A stretch of DNA of 64,000 nt from Dysidea avara (GCF_963678975.1 NC_089273.1:27781073-27845072); one strand, 5' to 3'; shown: positions 52,245 to 62,088, counted from the first letter of the stretch. A program made the numbers and translations. Notes: generated by a model not told the origin, from the letters alone.

Positions 52245-53632
52245 TTTGACAGGTCAATATGCTCTATCATTGTTTTGGAAATATCTGCTTCTATGAGATC
52301 TGCTACTGGGCTAGTGATAACATTTGAGCTTAAATCAAGATATTTCAGTGTATTGGTAATTCTAATTGTGGAGTGCATCATAAAAGCTCCAAAGCAGTTA
52401 GAGAAATGAAGTTCATATATTTTTCTATTGCTAAGTTGAATACCAGATAAATATTTACCAGCTTCTTTGGTGAAATAGTTATCGCTAAAGTCAAGGAATG
52501 TCAGGTCAGTAATGTTCATCAGTGCTTTAGCAATCAGAATAATTCCACATTCCTGTAAGTTACAATTACCAACATTTAAGTATGTTAGTAATGTACTATT
52601 GTTGATAACAGATGCTACTGTACATGCACCTTCATTGTCTATTGTGTTTTGACTGATGTCAAGCCACTTCAATCTTGATGTACATCTGAGTGCTCCAGCA
52701 ATGGTTCTAAACTGTGTTGATGACAACTGACAGTTACCAATATTTAAGGCATTCAAGTCAATAGTTTGGCTAATAAAAGATGCTAGTGAAGTAGCCACAT
52801 CCTCACTTATTTTGTTAGAGTTTAAATTGAAATGTTGCAGAGTGTTAATATTTTTAAGCACACTCAGCAATGCTAGTAAACCATATTCAGTTAATTTGCA
52901 ATTAGATAAAATCAAACCTTTTATTTTACTATTGTTAGCAAGAGAAAATGCTAGCATGTCAGCAATTTTATTGTTAATGATTGTTGACTCTAAATCTAAA
53001 TGATTTAGTGCACTGCTTGTGTGAATACCATGGGAACGTTTGATAGTCAAATCTTGGTTCAGAAACTGCAAATTAATATTAATCAGTTTTAAAGATTCTA
53101 TAACATTATTAGTACTGCTTGGAATAACCCCAAGGAATTTCTCAACACCTTCATTTTCAGAACATTTTGCAAGATGTACTGACTGCGAATCCAGAGTTTC
53201 TTGTAAGTCTTGCATAATTCTTACAGCAGATTTTGCGTCCATAGATCCTGTCATGTTACAAAAATGCTTTTTCTCACCTTCCAAGAAAACAATACCTAAC
53301 TCAGACTGCACACATGTAGATGATCTAAACTTTTGCTGTTCAGGAGGAATTGTTGAGTAAATAAAGTGACAGTCTATGACAGCGTTATCACATTTAATAC
53401 TATACTGCTCAACATGTATAGACTGTGGAATAGTTTCAATCACTTTCTTAATCTGATTTAAAGATAAACCATTATGTAACATCAATACATTAGTGATATT
53501 ATTACTGGTTATCAGTGAAGACATGATAGCATCAAGTTGAACATCTAAGCAGCAATCTATTATAGCAATATTATTTGAAAGCTGTGAAGAAACTGTTATG
53601 GAGTCAATCGGACAGTGCCAAAAAATATCCAC
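52208..53632 (-). CDS. NLR segment 6: spacer and classical LRRs
   Basis: After a non-LRR stretch (residues 1-190) it enters ribonuclease-inhibitor-like 28-29-residue LRRs: LNHLDLESTIINNKIADML, IKGLILSNCKLTEYGLLAL, LNALNIGNCQLSSTQF, LKWLDISQNTIDNEGA, LTYLNVGNCNLQECGI, LTFLDFSDNYFTKEAG and further. The reading ends in LSNCCLKEYGFSKY and a stop, because of a one-base loss in TTTTT near 52222; the other frame supplies FFKVLNGLCQ. Confidence 0.75.
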   Translation of the reverse strand: MDIFWHCPIDSITVSSQLSNNIAIIDCCLDVQLDAIMSSLITSNNITNVLMLHNGLSLNQIKKVIETIPQSIHVEQYSIKCDNAVIDCHFIYSTIPPEQQKFRSSTCVQSELGIVFLEGEKKHFCNMTGSMDAKSAVRIMQDLQETLDSQSVHLAKCSENEGVEKFLGVIPSSTNNVIESLKLININLQFLNQDLTIKRSHGIHTSSALNHLDLESTIINNKIADMLAFSLANNSKIKGLILSNCKLTEYGLLALLSVLKNINTLQHFNLNSNKISEDVATSLASFISQTIDLNALNIGNCQLSSTQFRTIAGALRCTSRLKWLDISQNTIDNEGACTVASVINNSTLLTYLNVGNCNLQECGIILIAKALMNITDLTFLDFSDNYFTKEAGKYLSGIQLSNRKIYELHFSNCFGAFMMHSTIRITNTLKYLDLSSNVITSPVADLIEADISKTMIEHIDLSNCCLKEYGFSKY

Positions 53633-54006
53633 CCGAGTGATTCATGATCAATCATTTCTATGGTCATTTGTTGCCTTGTTATGTTTTGCTGACAGTGCAC
53701 TGCAGCAAATGCATGAGATAGTTGTGTAACACTTAAATCATTATGAGAGATGGTTAATTTCTTAATTCGACAAAAAGAGATTAATACTGCTAGGTTAACA
53801 CCTGCACCAAGTGACATTTTATTGTGTGACAAGTTTAATGATGTAATTGTACACTGTGAAGATACCAAGCATTGTTGTATTTTTATAAACTTCAAGTTAT
53901 CAATACTGCAATCGGAAAAATCCATATATTCCCAATGTCGACAGATAATGGTTAAAGTTGTTGCAAACTGGTGGTTAACTAGTTGGTCATGACAATTGTG
54001 TAGTCT
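53596..54006 (-). CDS. NLR segment 5: LRR module after the TGA
   Basis: Same frame as segment 4 across the stop. Reads WEYMDFSDCSIDNLKF, ITSLNLSHNKMSLGAG and IKKLTISHNDLSVTQL, the LRR pair of the next module. It loses frame at a run of six T (ATATTTTTTGG, near 53620), where the next segment takes over. Confidence 0.7.
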   Translation of the reverse strand, partial: RLHNCHDQLVNHQFATTLTIICRHWEYMDFSDCSIDNLKFIKIQQCLVSSQCTITSLNLSHNKMSLGAGVNLAVLISFCRIKKLTISHNDLSVTQLSHAFAAVHCQQNITRQQMTIEMIDHESLGWIFFGTVRLTP

Positions 54007-55176
54007 TCAATTAACAATCCATGGATAGAATTGTAGTAGTATATTGAACAACCAATGATTGGAATAGTTACAAATTACCTCACTTTGTGCAATGCAATAA
54101 AAGTAAAACTTCAGATCTGAATCCTTAAAATATTCAGTGAGTTTTTGAAACATATGAAATGTTGTGCTGTGGAGTTCATCCACACAGTACACATTAATTG
54201 GTGCATTTCTTAACTGCAAACTGCAAGTTTTGATATTGTCATCCAGAATTATGTTATTATTTGAAAGGTACAGTGTGTAATCAGTAATCTGGTGGTTTGG
54301 TAGTGAAGCTGATAAGACGTGTGTTATATGTTTATTAAGCAAGCAGTTTGTAAAGAAAGCTACAATACTTTGTTTTGAGATCTCTTTATTAACATTCTTC
54401 AGTATAATGACCACCAATGGTATGCCAAATAGTACATTACATAGTTTTGTTCCTTTATAGTATTCAGAAATAATTGCAATTATCATACGATATGCATGGA
54501 GTTCATCATCACACACTATCAGCTGTTCAACAACACAATAATTCAGTGCAACAATAATTGCGTCAGTGCAACATGTTGTAAGGCTACTATGAGAAATATC
54601 CAGCGTCCTTATGTAAGTAGGTCCAGGAAATAAGGTCTTACAAAATAGCTGGCAATTAGAATCAGTTATAATACAGTCAGTGATTGTCATGTTTGGATAA
54701 AATCTGTTACTTCGGAAAAATTCTGTGGTAAGAGAGCAGTGCAACAGCTTGATTGTAGTTATTATACCATTGGGTAATTCCAAAGCTTTTGAAAGTGTAT
54801 TTTGCTCAATTCTGCAAGCAACTAAAATGGTTTTAGACCTTATGATGTATTTGATTATATCATGAGCTGCACTTGTGAGTGTGTTAGTAATTTGCGTGGC
54901 ATTTTTTTCTTCTAAATTGCTCATCTCATAAATAGTAACACACATATGCTTGTTAGCAGATAAAAACTTCAACACATTATCTATCAAACTCTTTACATCT
55001 GGATTCACAGTAAACATGTTGAAAAATATCAGATGGTGCATGTTCTGAGCATATTTGGTAATTGGTAATTTATACATTAAGTCATCAAAATTATTATTAA
55101 ATTTGTAATTAATGAAATAATTATGAACTTGAATAAAATTTTGAATTATTCCTGTTCTGTTTAGGTTTACCAACAA
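54007..55176 (-). CDS. NLR segment 4: composite LRR module
   Basis: Continues with the spacer (YAQNMHHLIFFNMF), a strand set (ITTIKLLHCSLTTEFF), an LRR (IRTLDISHSSLTTCCTDAII) and the PLVI strand (NVLFGIPLVVIILKN), then another spacer. It stops at TGA (54007-54009) after PWIVN; the same frame stays open on the far side. Confidence 0.7.
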   Translation of the reverse strand: MLVNLNRTGIIQNFIQVHNYFINYKFNNNFDDLMYKLPITKYAQNMHHLIFFNMFTVNPDVKSLIDNVLKFLSANKHMCVTIYEMSNLEEKNATQITNTLTSAAHDIIKYIIRSKTILVACRIEQNTLSKALELPNGIITTIKLLHCSLTTEFFRSNRFYPNMTITDCIITDSNCQLFCKTLFPGPTYIRTLDISHSSLTTCCTDAIIVALNYCVVEQLIVCDDELHAYRMIIAIISEYYKGTKLCNVLFGIPLVVIILKNVNKEISKQSIVAFFTNCLLNKHITHVLSASLPNHQITDYTLYLSNNNIILDDNIKTCSLQLRNAPINVYCVDELHSTTFHMFQKLTEYFKDSDLKFYFYCIAQSEVICNYSNHWLFNILLQFYPWIVN

Positions 55177-57298
55177 AAGTCACAAGCATTTGATCAGTTG
55201 AAAACCTTTGTATTTGTGTCCAATACATTTGAAGCATCAAATTTAATAACTTTACCATCTTTGCATTATCAAACACAAGTATTTTATCAATGTTGCTACG
55301 ATGAACAGATTCAAAGAGATCCAATATACAAAACGATGCACATTGTATTAATACGACATTCAGTTCATTTACTTGAACATTTGTGATAGAGCTTCTAACA
55401 CCAAAAGCTGATTGGTATAGTACACTGCACAATACCTCCCTAGAAATATTTTCTTTAGAAATATCTATCAGATTTATGTATCTTGATTTGAATATTAATA
55501 CTTTTTCGAATTTAGACAGCAGCTCATGTGCATTGCTAGCTTTCAACTTATATTGAGGTGGATCACTTTTGTTAAAGTATATTCTTCTTCCATATTCACT
55601 ATTTATGAAATAAATATTAACTGGGTAATTGGTTTTAATTGTACTGATAATTTTTTCCACAATATCAAAGTTGTAGTCCATTATGTAAGCATTGGAAATA
55701 ACTACGTTTTTCTCTTCTGTGCATTCTGATGTAATCACCAAGGAAGTGTTACTTTTAAAGTTTAGAAAATTGTTTGTAGTCCACTGATGTATACATACCA
55801 TTTCCAAGATATCATAATCTTGAATTTCATTATTTGAAATGATTAGATTTTTGATAATGCAACGGGACAATAAATTACATATTGTAATAGTAGAGGCTGT
55901 AGTAAGGCAGTTATGAGACACATCCAGTGTAGCTATAACAGTATGCAACGAAAAGCAATCAACAAGGCTTTTAAATATATCATCTTCTAGTTTGCAATGA
56001 GATAAATCGATCAATCTCCAGTACCTTGTATTCTGAATAAACACAGTTTTAAGCTGTAATGGTTTGAGATCACAATCTCGCAGTTCCAACATCACTATGG
56101 CTGGATCACTTGATAATTTTTCAACAATTAACGGATAAACAATCTTGTTAGCAATCAGTTGAGTTTCAGAAACTAAAATGAAGTGAACAATGATGTTTAT
56201 GTTACATTGTTTCGAAAGACATGCTGCAACTTGTTCTGCTACTTTGTCCTTCAAGCCAGTTTCATACACAAAAAACTCCAAGCATATAGATAATGGGTTG
56301 TGAAGTAATGACAATGACTTACTTAAATCGTCAACCATTATGACACTTTGGCTTACAATAATTTTACAATGAGTAATGTGGTAGCCTTTCAAATTTTCAA
56401 ATATGTCACTTATAAAATTTTGATTAAAGTGAACATTTCTAATTAACACAGTAACAGCACAACTCTGCGTTGGTGAACTGTGTACGATAACAAGAGGGAT
56501 GCCTAACTTGAAGTTGAGTATATAGTTTTTTGATTTACAATGTACTAGGAATGCATCTCTAAAATCCCCATCTTCAAAATTATTATGGAACATTATCAGT
56601 TGTTGAATGCAACAATGTTGAAGACATTCTGCAATGGAATTCAGTGAGAATGCTGTGAGTTGATTACTGGATACGTTTAATTCTTTTAAATGTCTTGTTC
56701 TTTTGGACTTGATTATCAAAGAGCACAGCATTTGACAGAAAGTATCATCGATTCTGACCCAAGATACATCAACTGTGGATATGTGTGGACTGAGCTTGAA
56801 GGCTATTGCTATACATTTGATCACTGTATACACATTCGTAGTTATCAAAAGATTATTGACTTTCACTACAGTGTTTGAGTAAGATAGTATTAAACTGATT
56901 GTTCTCTGGTTCTGATCTACCGAATGCATGCAATAGTTATTTCTAACACTGCCTTGCAACATTGGCTGAATCTGCAGATGCATCACTGATTTTGTAACAT
57001 ATATACAAGACAATTCTATATCCACATCTTCACTGCTGCAGGAAACAACCAGAGGAACATCATTAATGAAGTTGCAAATCTTGTTATCTATGGAGTATTG
57101 TTTGCAGAATGCTAGGTTGAATTGATGAGAAGATACTGAATTATGCAACAGCATAAGATTTTCAACACTACAGCAATACAGAATTTGTATTATTGTTGCT
57201 ATTGACAATGACGTTAAACAGTTGTTGGATAGATTTAATGACTTTATGTAATGATTTCCATTCTTGGATGACAATGTCTGGTGAAGAATTTCACAACC
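55121..57298 (-). CDS. NLR segment 3: composite LRR modules
   Basis: In frame with segment 2 across the TAA. It holds three more copies of the composite module: an LRR pair (IKSLNLSNNCLTSLSI; LKELNVSSNQLTAFSL; IATLDVSHNCLTTAST), a C-x-I-x-x-L-x-x-x-x-N strand, then a NF-x(4-5)-PLVI strand (INDVPLVV, LGIPLVI, NTSLVI) and a 100-150-residue non-LRR spacer ending in a W-x-x-I-D-L-S-x-C strand. The frame is lost near 55150, in or near TTCAAAATTTTATTC; about 56 bases overlap the next segment. Confidence 0.75.
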   Translation of the reverse strand, partial: GCEILHQTLSSKNGNHYIKSLNLSNNCLTSLSIATIIQILYCCSVENLMLLHNSVSSHQFNLAFCKQYSIDNKICNFINDVPLVVSCSSEDVDIELSCIYVTKSVMHLQIQPMLQGSVRNNYCMHSVDQNQRTISLILSYSNTVVKVNNLLITTNVYTVIKCIAIAFKLSPHISTVDVSWVRIDDTFCQMLCSLIIKSKRTRHLKELNVSSNQLTAFSLNSIAECLQHCCIQQLIMFHNNFEDGDFRDAFLVHCKSKNYILNFKLGIPLVIVHSSPTQSCAVTVLIRNVHFNQNFISDIFENLKGYHITHCKIIVSQSVIMVDDLSKSLSLLHNPLSICLEFFVYETGLKDKVAEQVAACLSKQCNINIIVHFILVSETQLIANKIVYPLIVEKLSSDPAIVMLELRDCDLKPLQLKTVFIQNTRYWRLIDLSHCKLEDDIFKSLVDCFSLHTVIATLDVSHNCLTTASTITICNLLSRCIIKNLIISNNEIQDYDILEMVCIHQWTTNNFLNFKSNTSLVITSECTEEKNVVISNAYIMDYNFDIVEKIISTIKTNYPVNIYFINSEYGRRIYFNKSDPPQYKLKASNAHELLSKFEKVLIFKSRYINLIDISKENISREVLCSVLYQSAFGVRSSITNVQVNELNVVLIQCASFCILDLFESVHRSNIDKILVFDNAKMVKLLNLMLQMYWTQIQRFSTDQMLVTFVGKPKQNRNNSKFYSSS

Positions 57299-60200
57299 TT
57301 AATCTTTTATATTACAACCTGACAAATTAATTGCAGTCCATTTCCTAGAACTGTCACTGAGTAAATTTTTAAGCAAATCAAAGGATGAGACATGTAGTTC
57401 ACAGTTCACAAATTCCAACACAGAAATATTTGAATTACTATTTAATCCTTCTGCAATTTGCAATTGTGTTGCTTCAAAAGCAACGATCTTGCTATCTGAT
57501 GTTAACACATATGAACAATATGCTTTTAAATGTTTCTGAAGAACATCTACTATTTCATTCGCAATTTCATCTGTTAAGTGACCTTGAAATATGTTGATGT
57601 TTATATGAGCGTATTCACAAAGAAATAAAAGTACTTTACTAAGTTCTTCTTTCAATTTAAAATTTGAAAGAAATATTTCATACAAAATGGACATACTCTC
57701 TACATTGTTTGTAGCTCTTAAAGAATCATCAACATCACAATTGATGAAATACTTAGTAATTGAGTAAGATTGCTCTGAAACATTTGCAACAGAATTGTCA
57801 TCATAATCATTAAGAATAACTAAAGGTATTCCATGTTTAAAGTTTAGTATTTTACTTTTGGTGCATATGTCACTTAAAATGGCACCTTGTAATACTTTAC
57901 TAGGTATAAAATTTTCTGATATTACCATATTTTTAATAATACAACATCTGAGAATCTCATGTATTGATTTGACAGACTCTTCAGTCAAGCAGCAGTTTGA
58001 AATGCTAAACATCTCTAAATATAAAGGTTGATTGGATTGAAAGCAAGACACAAGCTCTTGGAGACCTTCATCACAAACTGCACACCTGTACAGATCAATC
58101 CATTTCCATTGTTTCTTTACACAGTCAGTAGACACATTCTTTTCTAGGTCACAAAGTAAGAGTCTGTTTTTAAAAACTTCAATTAGTTTTGCCATATCCA
58201 TCCCATATGCAAGTAATTGACACTTAGATTGTATTGTATACTCTATATTGTTAATGATAAAGTTCAGTTGTTGAAGTTGTGCTGTTGTTTTAGCCATGCC
58301 TTTATCACACAGCAAATATTCATCATAAACACTTATACAATCAAATTCTATTGACAATGCTAAAAACAGATTAATAAATGTGTTCATTTGCAAGTTGGTA
58401 TTCCAGAAGTAGAGGTTGCAGTTGTAATTTGAATGACAAAGTTGTTCTATAACTTGTTGACTATAAAAGTCATTGTTACTGAAATAAATACAGGAAACAC
58501 GACCCGTAACTTTCTCAATGTGTGTATTCATTACTAGATTTCCTGTAAGGCAAACATTAAAAAGAGCAGTATCAAGTAAGTTGTAATCTATATCATTGTT
58601 ACTTAAAATTAACTTTTTTGATTCCAAGCAATTTATTAAGTTAACGATTCTATGCACTGAGGAAGATGTCAAATGATTAAAAGCCAAATTGGTGGTTCCA
58701 ATAATTATTCCATTTTCACTTTGGCCACATATGGTTCTGCAAAGTACCTCAAAACCTTGATCTCCAATGTAACATCTTGATAAGTTTAACTTGTACCGTA
58801 CTTTGTTAGCTGATTTAGTTAAGAAGAAGCCAAAGCTGTGTATGTCCTTCTGTAGTAAGGCATAACCGCTGAGATCAATCGTATTATCAGAAAGAAAGTT
58901 TCCTACACGTTGTGCTATTTCATCATTACCTGCTTCTAAGAAACACTGAAACAAGTCAAGACATTTAACTTTGTCACCAAAGGTATTCTGTGCAATACCT
59001 TTTGTGCCAAATAACCAACTTAGAATTATGGACCTTTGCCCAGACAAAAAATGTTTTAATGCAAAAGAATTACCACGAGTTAACCCAACATACATTATTC
59101 CAACATTCAGGTATCTTGGCTTCCAGAAAGTTTCTTGCAACAGTTTTATTTGCTTTGCATCTTTTAATGTTGAGATATAGAAACCTGCTAAGAATTCCTG
59201 CATTGAGTAGTGTAGAAAATTATAAGTAGTAAAAGATGACACTGGGAAAAAGCTTCTGTGCTCTACGACCTTTAGCAGACCAAACCCATCCCACTTACCT
59301 TCACATTCTGGGCAATTTTTTCTAATTTCTTCATCATTAAAGACAAGTTTATCTTTACCAAGGAATACAAGTGCCATTTTAGACAAGTTTTTAAGTTTTT
59401 GTTTATAAGGCGATGGCAGACTCAATAGAGAATCTAATGTTAAACATTTCTCTTTCTTCAAATATCTCACAATTGTAACAATTGCAAACTGATGATTTAT
59501 TTCTGTTTGAGTTTTTGGTAGCTCAGTGCCAGATTCTAAAGATGATTTAAACAGACATATTAAGATAGTCATGTTCAATGGAATATAACACAAACTATCA
59601 ATGAATGGGTTATTCTCCAAGAATTCTTCAATATATTTTATGTCTTTCTTATTCTCTTCTAAACTTTGCTGTATGTATTTGATTCTGTCTTCTTTGGCAA
59701 AGCCCAATATTTCTACCCTACGATCAACAAAAGCATGAAGTCCAGCTGATGCTGTTGGGCGTGATGTAATTACTAGGCTAGACAGTTGCAATACTTTTCG
59801 AGAAATTATGTCCGAAATAAAAGACTTTGATCTTTTCTCTTCAGACATTTCGTCATAGCCATCAAAAATAATTGTACAATGTTCACCACTAGTACTCTCA
59901 ATGTTCTGTTGAATTGCTTCCATAAGTTTGCTTTTTGTTGACAAATGCATGGTATAGCAAATAAATTGCTCTAATGTTGTAATATGAGATAACTGTGGAT
60001 CACGAAGATATATTACATGTAAGAACAAAAGCTTTGTTTCAGTTAGAAGTTCACTTTTGGCCCATCGAAATGTAATTTCCTTAACTAGTATAGTTTTTCC
60101 AATTCCAGGAGCACCTTCTATCAAAAAAACGCTTGGTCTTGAATTCTTACAACCTGTGGAACAAAATATTTCAGATATATCCTTACTAGACTTGCAACCA

Positions 60201-60304
60201 GATAAATAATTATGAATCTGAATCTGAACCATCTGATAAATCTTGTCGTCTATTAGGAGAATAGTTGTCTGTAATAATGTGGCCTTCATGCATAACATTT
60301 GCAA
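57299..60304 (-). CDS. NLR segment 2: NACHT ATPase and first composite LRR modules
   Basis: Counting from 60304: Walker A in LIEGAPGIGKTILVKE (residues 61-76), Walker B in TIIFDGYDEM (144-153), a sensor-like LVITSRP (near 180), and a winged-helix-like NFLHYSMQEFLAGFYIS (near 370-390), so the NACHT core is complete. LRR-like modules follow (LNLSRCYIGDQGFEVL, then WIDLYRCAVCDEGL, then NFKHGIPLVI). The reading ends at TAA after INLSGCNIKD, in the middle of an LRR; the same frame continues past the stop with GCEILHQTL, exactly the expected next residues. The nominal TTG start at 60304 is not a real initiation site. Confidence 0.8.
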   Translation of the reverse strand: MQMLCMKATLLQTTILLIDDKIYQMVQIQIHNYLSGCKSSKDISEIFCSTGCKNSRPSVFLIEGAPGIGKTILVKEITFRWAKSELLTETKLLFLHVIYLRDPQLSHITTLEQFICYTMHLSTKSKLMEAIQQNIESTSGEHCTIIFDGYDEMSEEKRSKSFISDIISRKVLQLSSLVITSRPTASAGLHAFVDRRVEILGFAKEDRIKYIQQSLEENKKDIKYIEEFLENNPFIDSLCYIPLNMTILICLFKSSLESGTELPKTQTEINHQFAIVTIVRYLKKEKCLTLDSLLSLPSPYKQKLKNLSKMALVFLGKDKLVFNDEEIRKNCPECEGKWDGFGLLKVVEHRSFFPVSSFTTYNFLHYSMQEFLAGFYISTLKDAKQIKLLQETFWKPRYLNVGIMYVGLTRGNSFALKHFLSGQRSIILSWLFGTKGIAQNTFGDKVKCLDLFQCFLEAGNDEIAQRVGNFLSDNTIDLSGYALLQKDIHSFGFFLTKSANKVRYKLNLSRCYIGDQGFEVLCRTICGQSENGIIIGTTNLAFNHLTSSSVHRIVNLINCLESKKLILSNNDIDYNLLDTALFNVCLTGNLVMNTHIEKVTGRVSCIYFSNNDFYSQQVIEQLCHSNYNCNLYFWNTNLQMNTFINLFLALSIEFDCISVYDEYLLCDKGMAKTTAQLQQLNFIINNIEYTIQSKCQLLAYGMDMAKLIEVFKNRLLLCDLEKNVSTDCVKKQWKWIDLYRCAVCDEGLQELVSCFQSNQPLYLEMFSISNCCLTEESVKSIHEILRCCIIKNMVISENFIPSKVLQGAILSDICTKSKILNFKHGIPLVILNDYDDNSVANVSEQSYSITKYFINCDVDDSLRATNNVESMSILYEIFLSNFKLKEELSKVLLFLCEYAHININIFQGHLTDEIANEIVDVLQKHLKAYCSYVLTSDSKIVAFEATQLQIAEGLNSNSNISVLEFVNCELHVSSFDLLKNLLSDSSRKWTAINLSGCNIKD

Positions 60305-60754
60305 TAGCGATCACTTCTTTTCTCGTAACATGTTTTTGCACATGATGAATTAGTACTACACTGGTAAAGTGTTCTGGTTGGTAATATGGCCAGTCGTCTC
60401 CAGAAACCTTGTATCTTTGGTGAACATAAACCTTTTGTAACTGACTAGTTGCAGTAGGTAAAGCAGTAGCCATAGAATAACCATATGAAATTGGCACAGC
60501 AAAAATAGCAGACAAACTTGCCACTTCTGGTGACTCAATAGTATCAATTACCTTACTCCATGATGCAGTAGTATCATTGTCAAGCCATTGTTCCCAGACT
60601 GCATTACAGCAATCTTCAGACTGAAGTGGGTGGTCACAATTTATTATATCCAACAGGCCATTCTTCAACCCTAGTTGAGTTCCAATTGCTCTCCAGTGAG
60701 CACCATAATCAGGTGTAATAAGATTGTGTAAATCCTTAAGCCGAGGTGTTGAAG
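60210..60754 (-). CDS. NLR segment 1: Death-like domain exon
   Basis: An exon opens after a minus-strand acceptor (TGTTCTTATGTTTAG, 60755-60769) carrying two bases of a split codon. It reads TPRLKDLHNLITPDYG, HWRAIGTQLGLKNGLLDIIN and AVWEQWLDNDTTASWSKVID, the helix pattern W-x-x-I-G-x-x-L-G ... W-L-x-x-x-x-x-A-S-W-x-x-L of Death domains, then a linker to a stop at 60210. The NACHT segment begins in another frame within the overlap 60210-60304. A one-base indel, or an intron using the acceptor CTATTCTCCTAATAG (ending near 60252), would join them; I see no convincing donor. Confidence 0.7.
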
Positions 60755-60815
60755 CTAAACATAAGAACAGAGTAAATATTGCAATACTTTCCTAATTGTG
60801 TATATAGCAGTTATA

Positions 60816-61423
60816 TGTGACCGGATCTGCGAAAACAGGACATAATCGCACAAGCCTTAGTTTCCAGTATAAAGCATTGAAAACATTGGGTGAAATACTT
60901 GCGTATTAATGAAAAAATTCCATAAATTTTGTAAACGCCTCTTTCTTAGTGAAGGAAGGGACTAACAATAAAAACCTGGATATCATCTTATTCGCCTGCT
61001 TAAGAGGAGTTGGAAAATCTTTGTATCATTGCAGTAGACCCAATGATATGTAAGTTATGAGCGTTTGTTTACGTCACATCGAAGTGATCGTATGGGATCG
61101 ATTTTTCGTCATGAATGTCGCCTTTGTATGCAATGAGTAAGGGTGATTAATGGGAAAACTTACCCAGTAATTGATTCCCTTATGCATGGTGAACACGATG
61201 GTGAAAATTGCAGCTCCGTACCTCAATCTGTTGGGAAGTTACAGTAATTTTTGTAAGCACCTGTAATTTATTTTCCCTTTGTAGGGCTGTAACTCCCAGA
61301 GTTATTGGCATATGAAGCTGAAACTTTGCCAGTGGGTACATTTGGCTAGGTAATTATGAATATTTAATAAACAGCAGTTAGAAAATATGCGATTATGTCC
61401 TGTTTTTGCAGATCCGGTCACAT
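60816..61423. mobile_element. TGTGACC-type hairpin MITE (copy 5)
   Basis: Ends TGTGACCGGATCTGCGAAAA and CAGATCCGGTCACA-like right terminus, with CAGGACATAATCGCA and its inverse as the next arm segment; TA flanks the left end. 600 bp, non-coding. Lies in the putative intron upstream of the NLR Death-like exon. Confidence 0.75.
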
Positions 61424-61583
61424 TATGTAGTTCAAGAACACTGCATGATTATGACTGAATTTGTGATACAGTACAGCTCAAATAAATAATTTCACAGCAC
61501 GTGCGTTTTGCATGATTTCAACACACGTGAGCTGAAGCACATGCAAGCTTGGCGTCATGTACACACATCGACAAGCATAATTA

Positions 61584-61825
61584 TGTGACTGAATTTTGGA
61601 AAATCGCCCATATGGGCGCACATGAAATAATTAGAATTTTCATGTTTAGTGGGTTGCAAATAAGGGCAGAGCACAGTTTTGAAAATATTTCAAAAAATTT
61701 CTTGTAATTTGAATGGCTTAAAATCATCAACAAGTAAATTTGCACTATAAAGTTTGCAATTTGATCATTAAATATTTTAGGTGTTAAATGCACCCATATG
61801 GGTGATTTTCCAAAATTTGGTCACA
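61584..61825. mobile_element. TGTGACC-type hairpin MITE (copy 6)
   Basis: Ends ATGTGACTGAATTTTGGAAA and the inverse TTTCCAAAATTTGGTCACAT, with CGCCCATATGGGCGCA and GCACCCATATGGGTGA next in the arms and TA on both sides. The terminal TGTGAC is shared with the other copies but the subterminal text differs, so this is a separate subfamily. Confidence 0.75.
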
Positions 61826-61841
61826 TATTTTGTTACACGTG

Positions 61842-62088
61842 TCACTGCTTGAAGGTTCTTAGTTCACTAATTTGTTAAGCTGCTTTACTGTAGTTGTATC
61901 CAGTTATACTGATAGTAAAATGTCAGTAACTTTAAGTATATGGAACATAATTGTTTTACTAAATTTTAAACTCTCAGTAAACATCAGTGAATGCAGGTTT
62001 ACTGAAAAGCTACTAAAATTCCTAACAATTAACTGTTCCATATACTGTGGATATACCACTCTAGTAAACTAAGAAACTTCAAGCAGTG
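61842..62088. repeat. Hairpin repeat
   Basis: TGTCACTGCTTGAAGGTTCT and TAGTTCAC on the left pair with GTAAACTAAGAAACTTCAAG and CAGTGTGTGA on the right; inner arms TATATGGAACA and TGTTCCATATA also pair. MITE-like form without an identified target duplication. Confidence 0.7.

Larger units (their letters stand above)
50670..60754 (-). pseudogene. Very large NLR (Death-like, NACHT, LRR) immune-receptor gene, reading frame interrupted
   Basis: Seven collinear minus-strand segments add up to roughly 3,300 codons: Death-like exon, NACHT ATPase, a long stretch of composite LRR modules, then classical LRRs. Sponge NLRs with this order are cytosolic receptors that are thought to oligomerise through NACHT and signal through Death-type domains. 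Interruptions: frame change near 60250, TAA at 57299, frame change near 55150, TGA at 54007, frame changes near 53620 and 52222. The last two lie on T6 and T5 runs and each is mended by one extra T; the stops are not homopolymer-related. Upstream exons lie beyond 60754 in a repeat-filled intron or outside the window. Recently dead gene, or live gene with assembly errors, cannot be decided here. Confidence 0.8.

Noticed and set aside
50803-53360. Plus-strand ORFs opposite the NLR (up to 294 codons at 51412)
   Set aside because: They are antisense shadows of the LRR coding frame, with Ser/Leu/Ile-rich composition and no domain.
57299-57301. A short intron removing the TAA in the NLR
   Set aside because: The nearest GT...AG pairs would give 21-bp or 41-bp introns, too short or frame-breaking.
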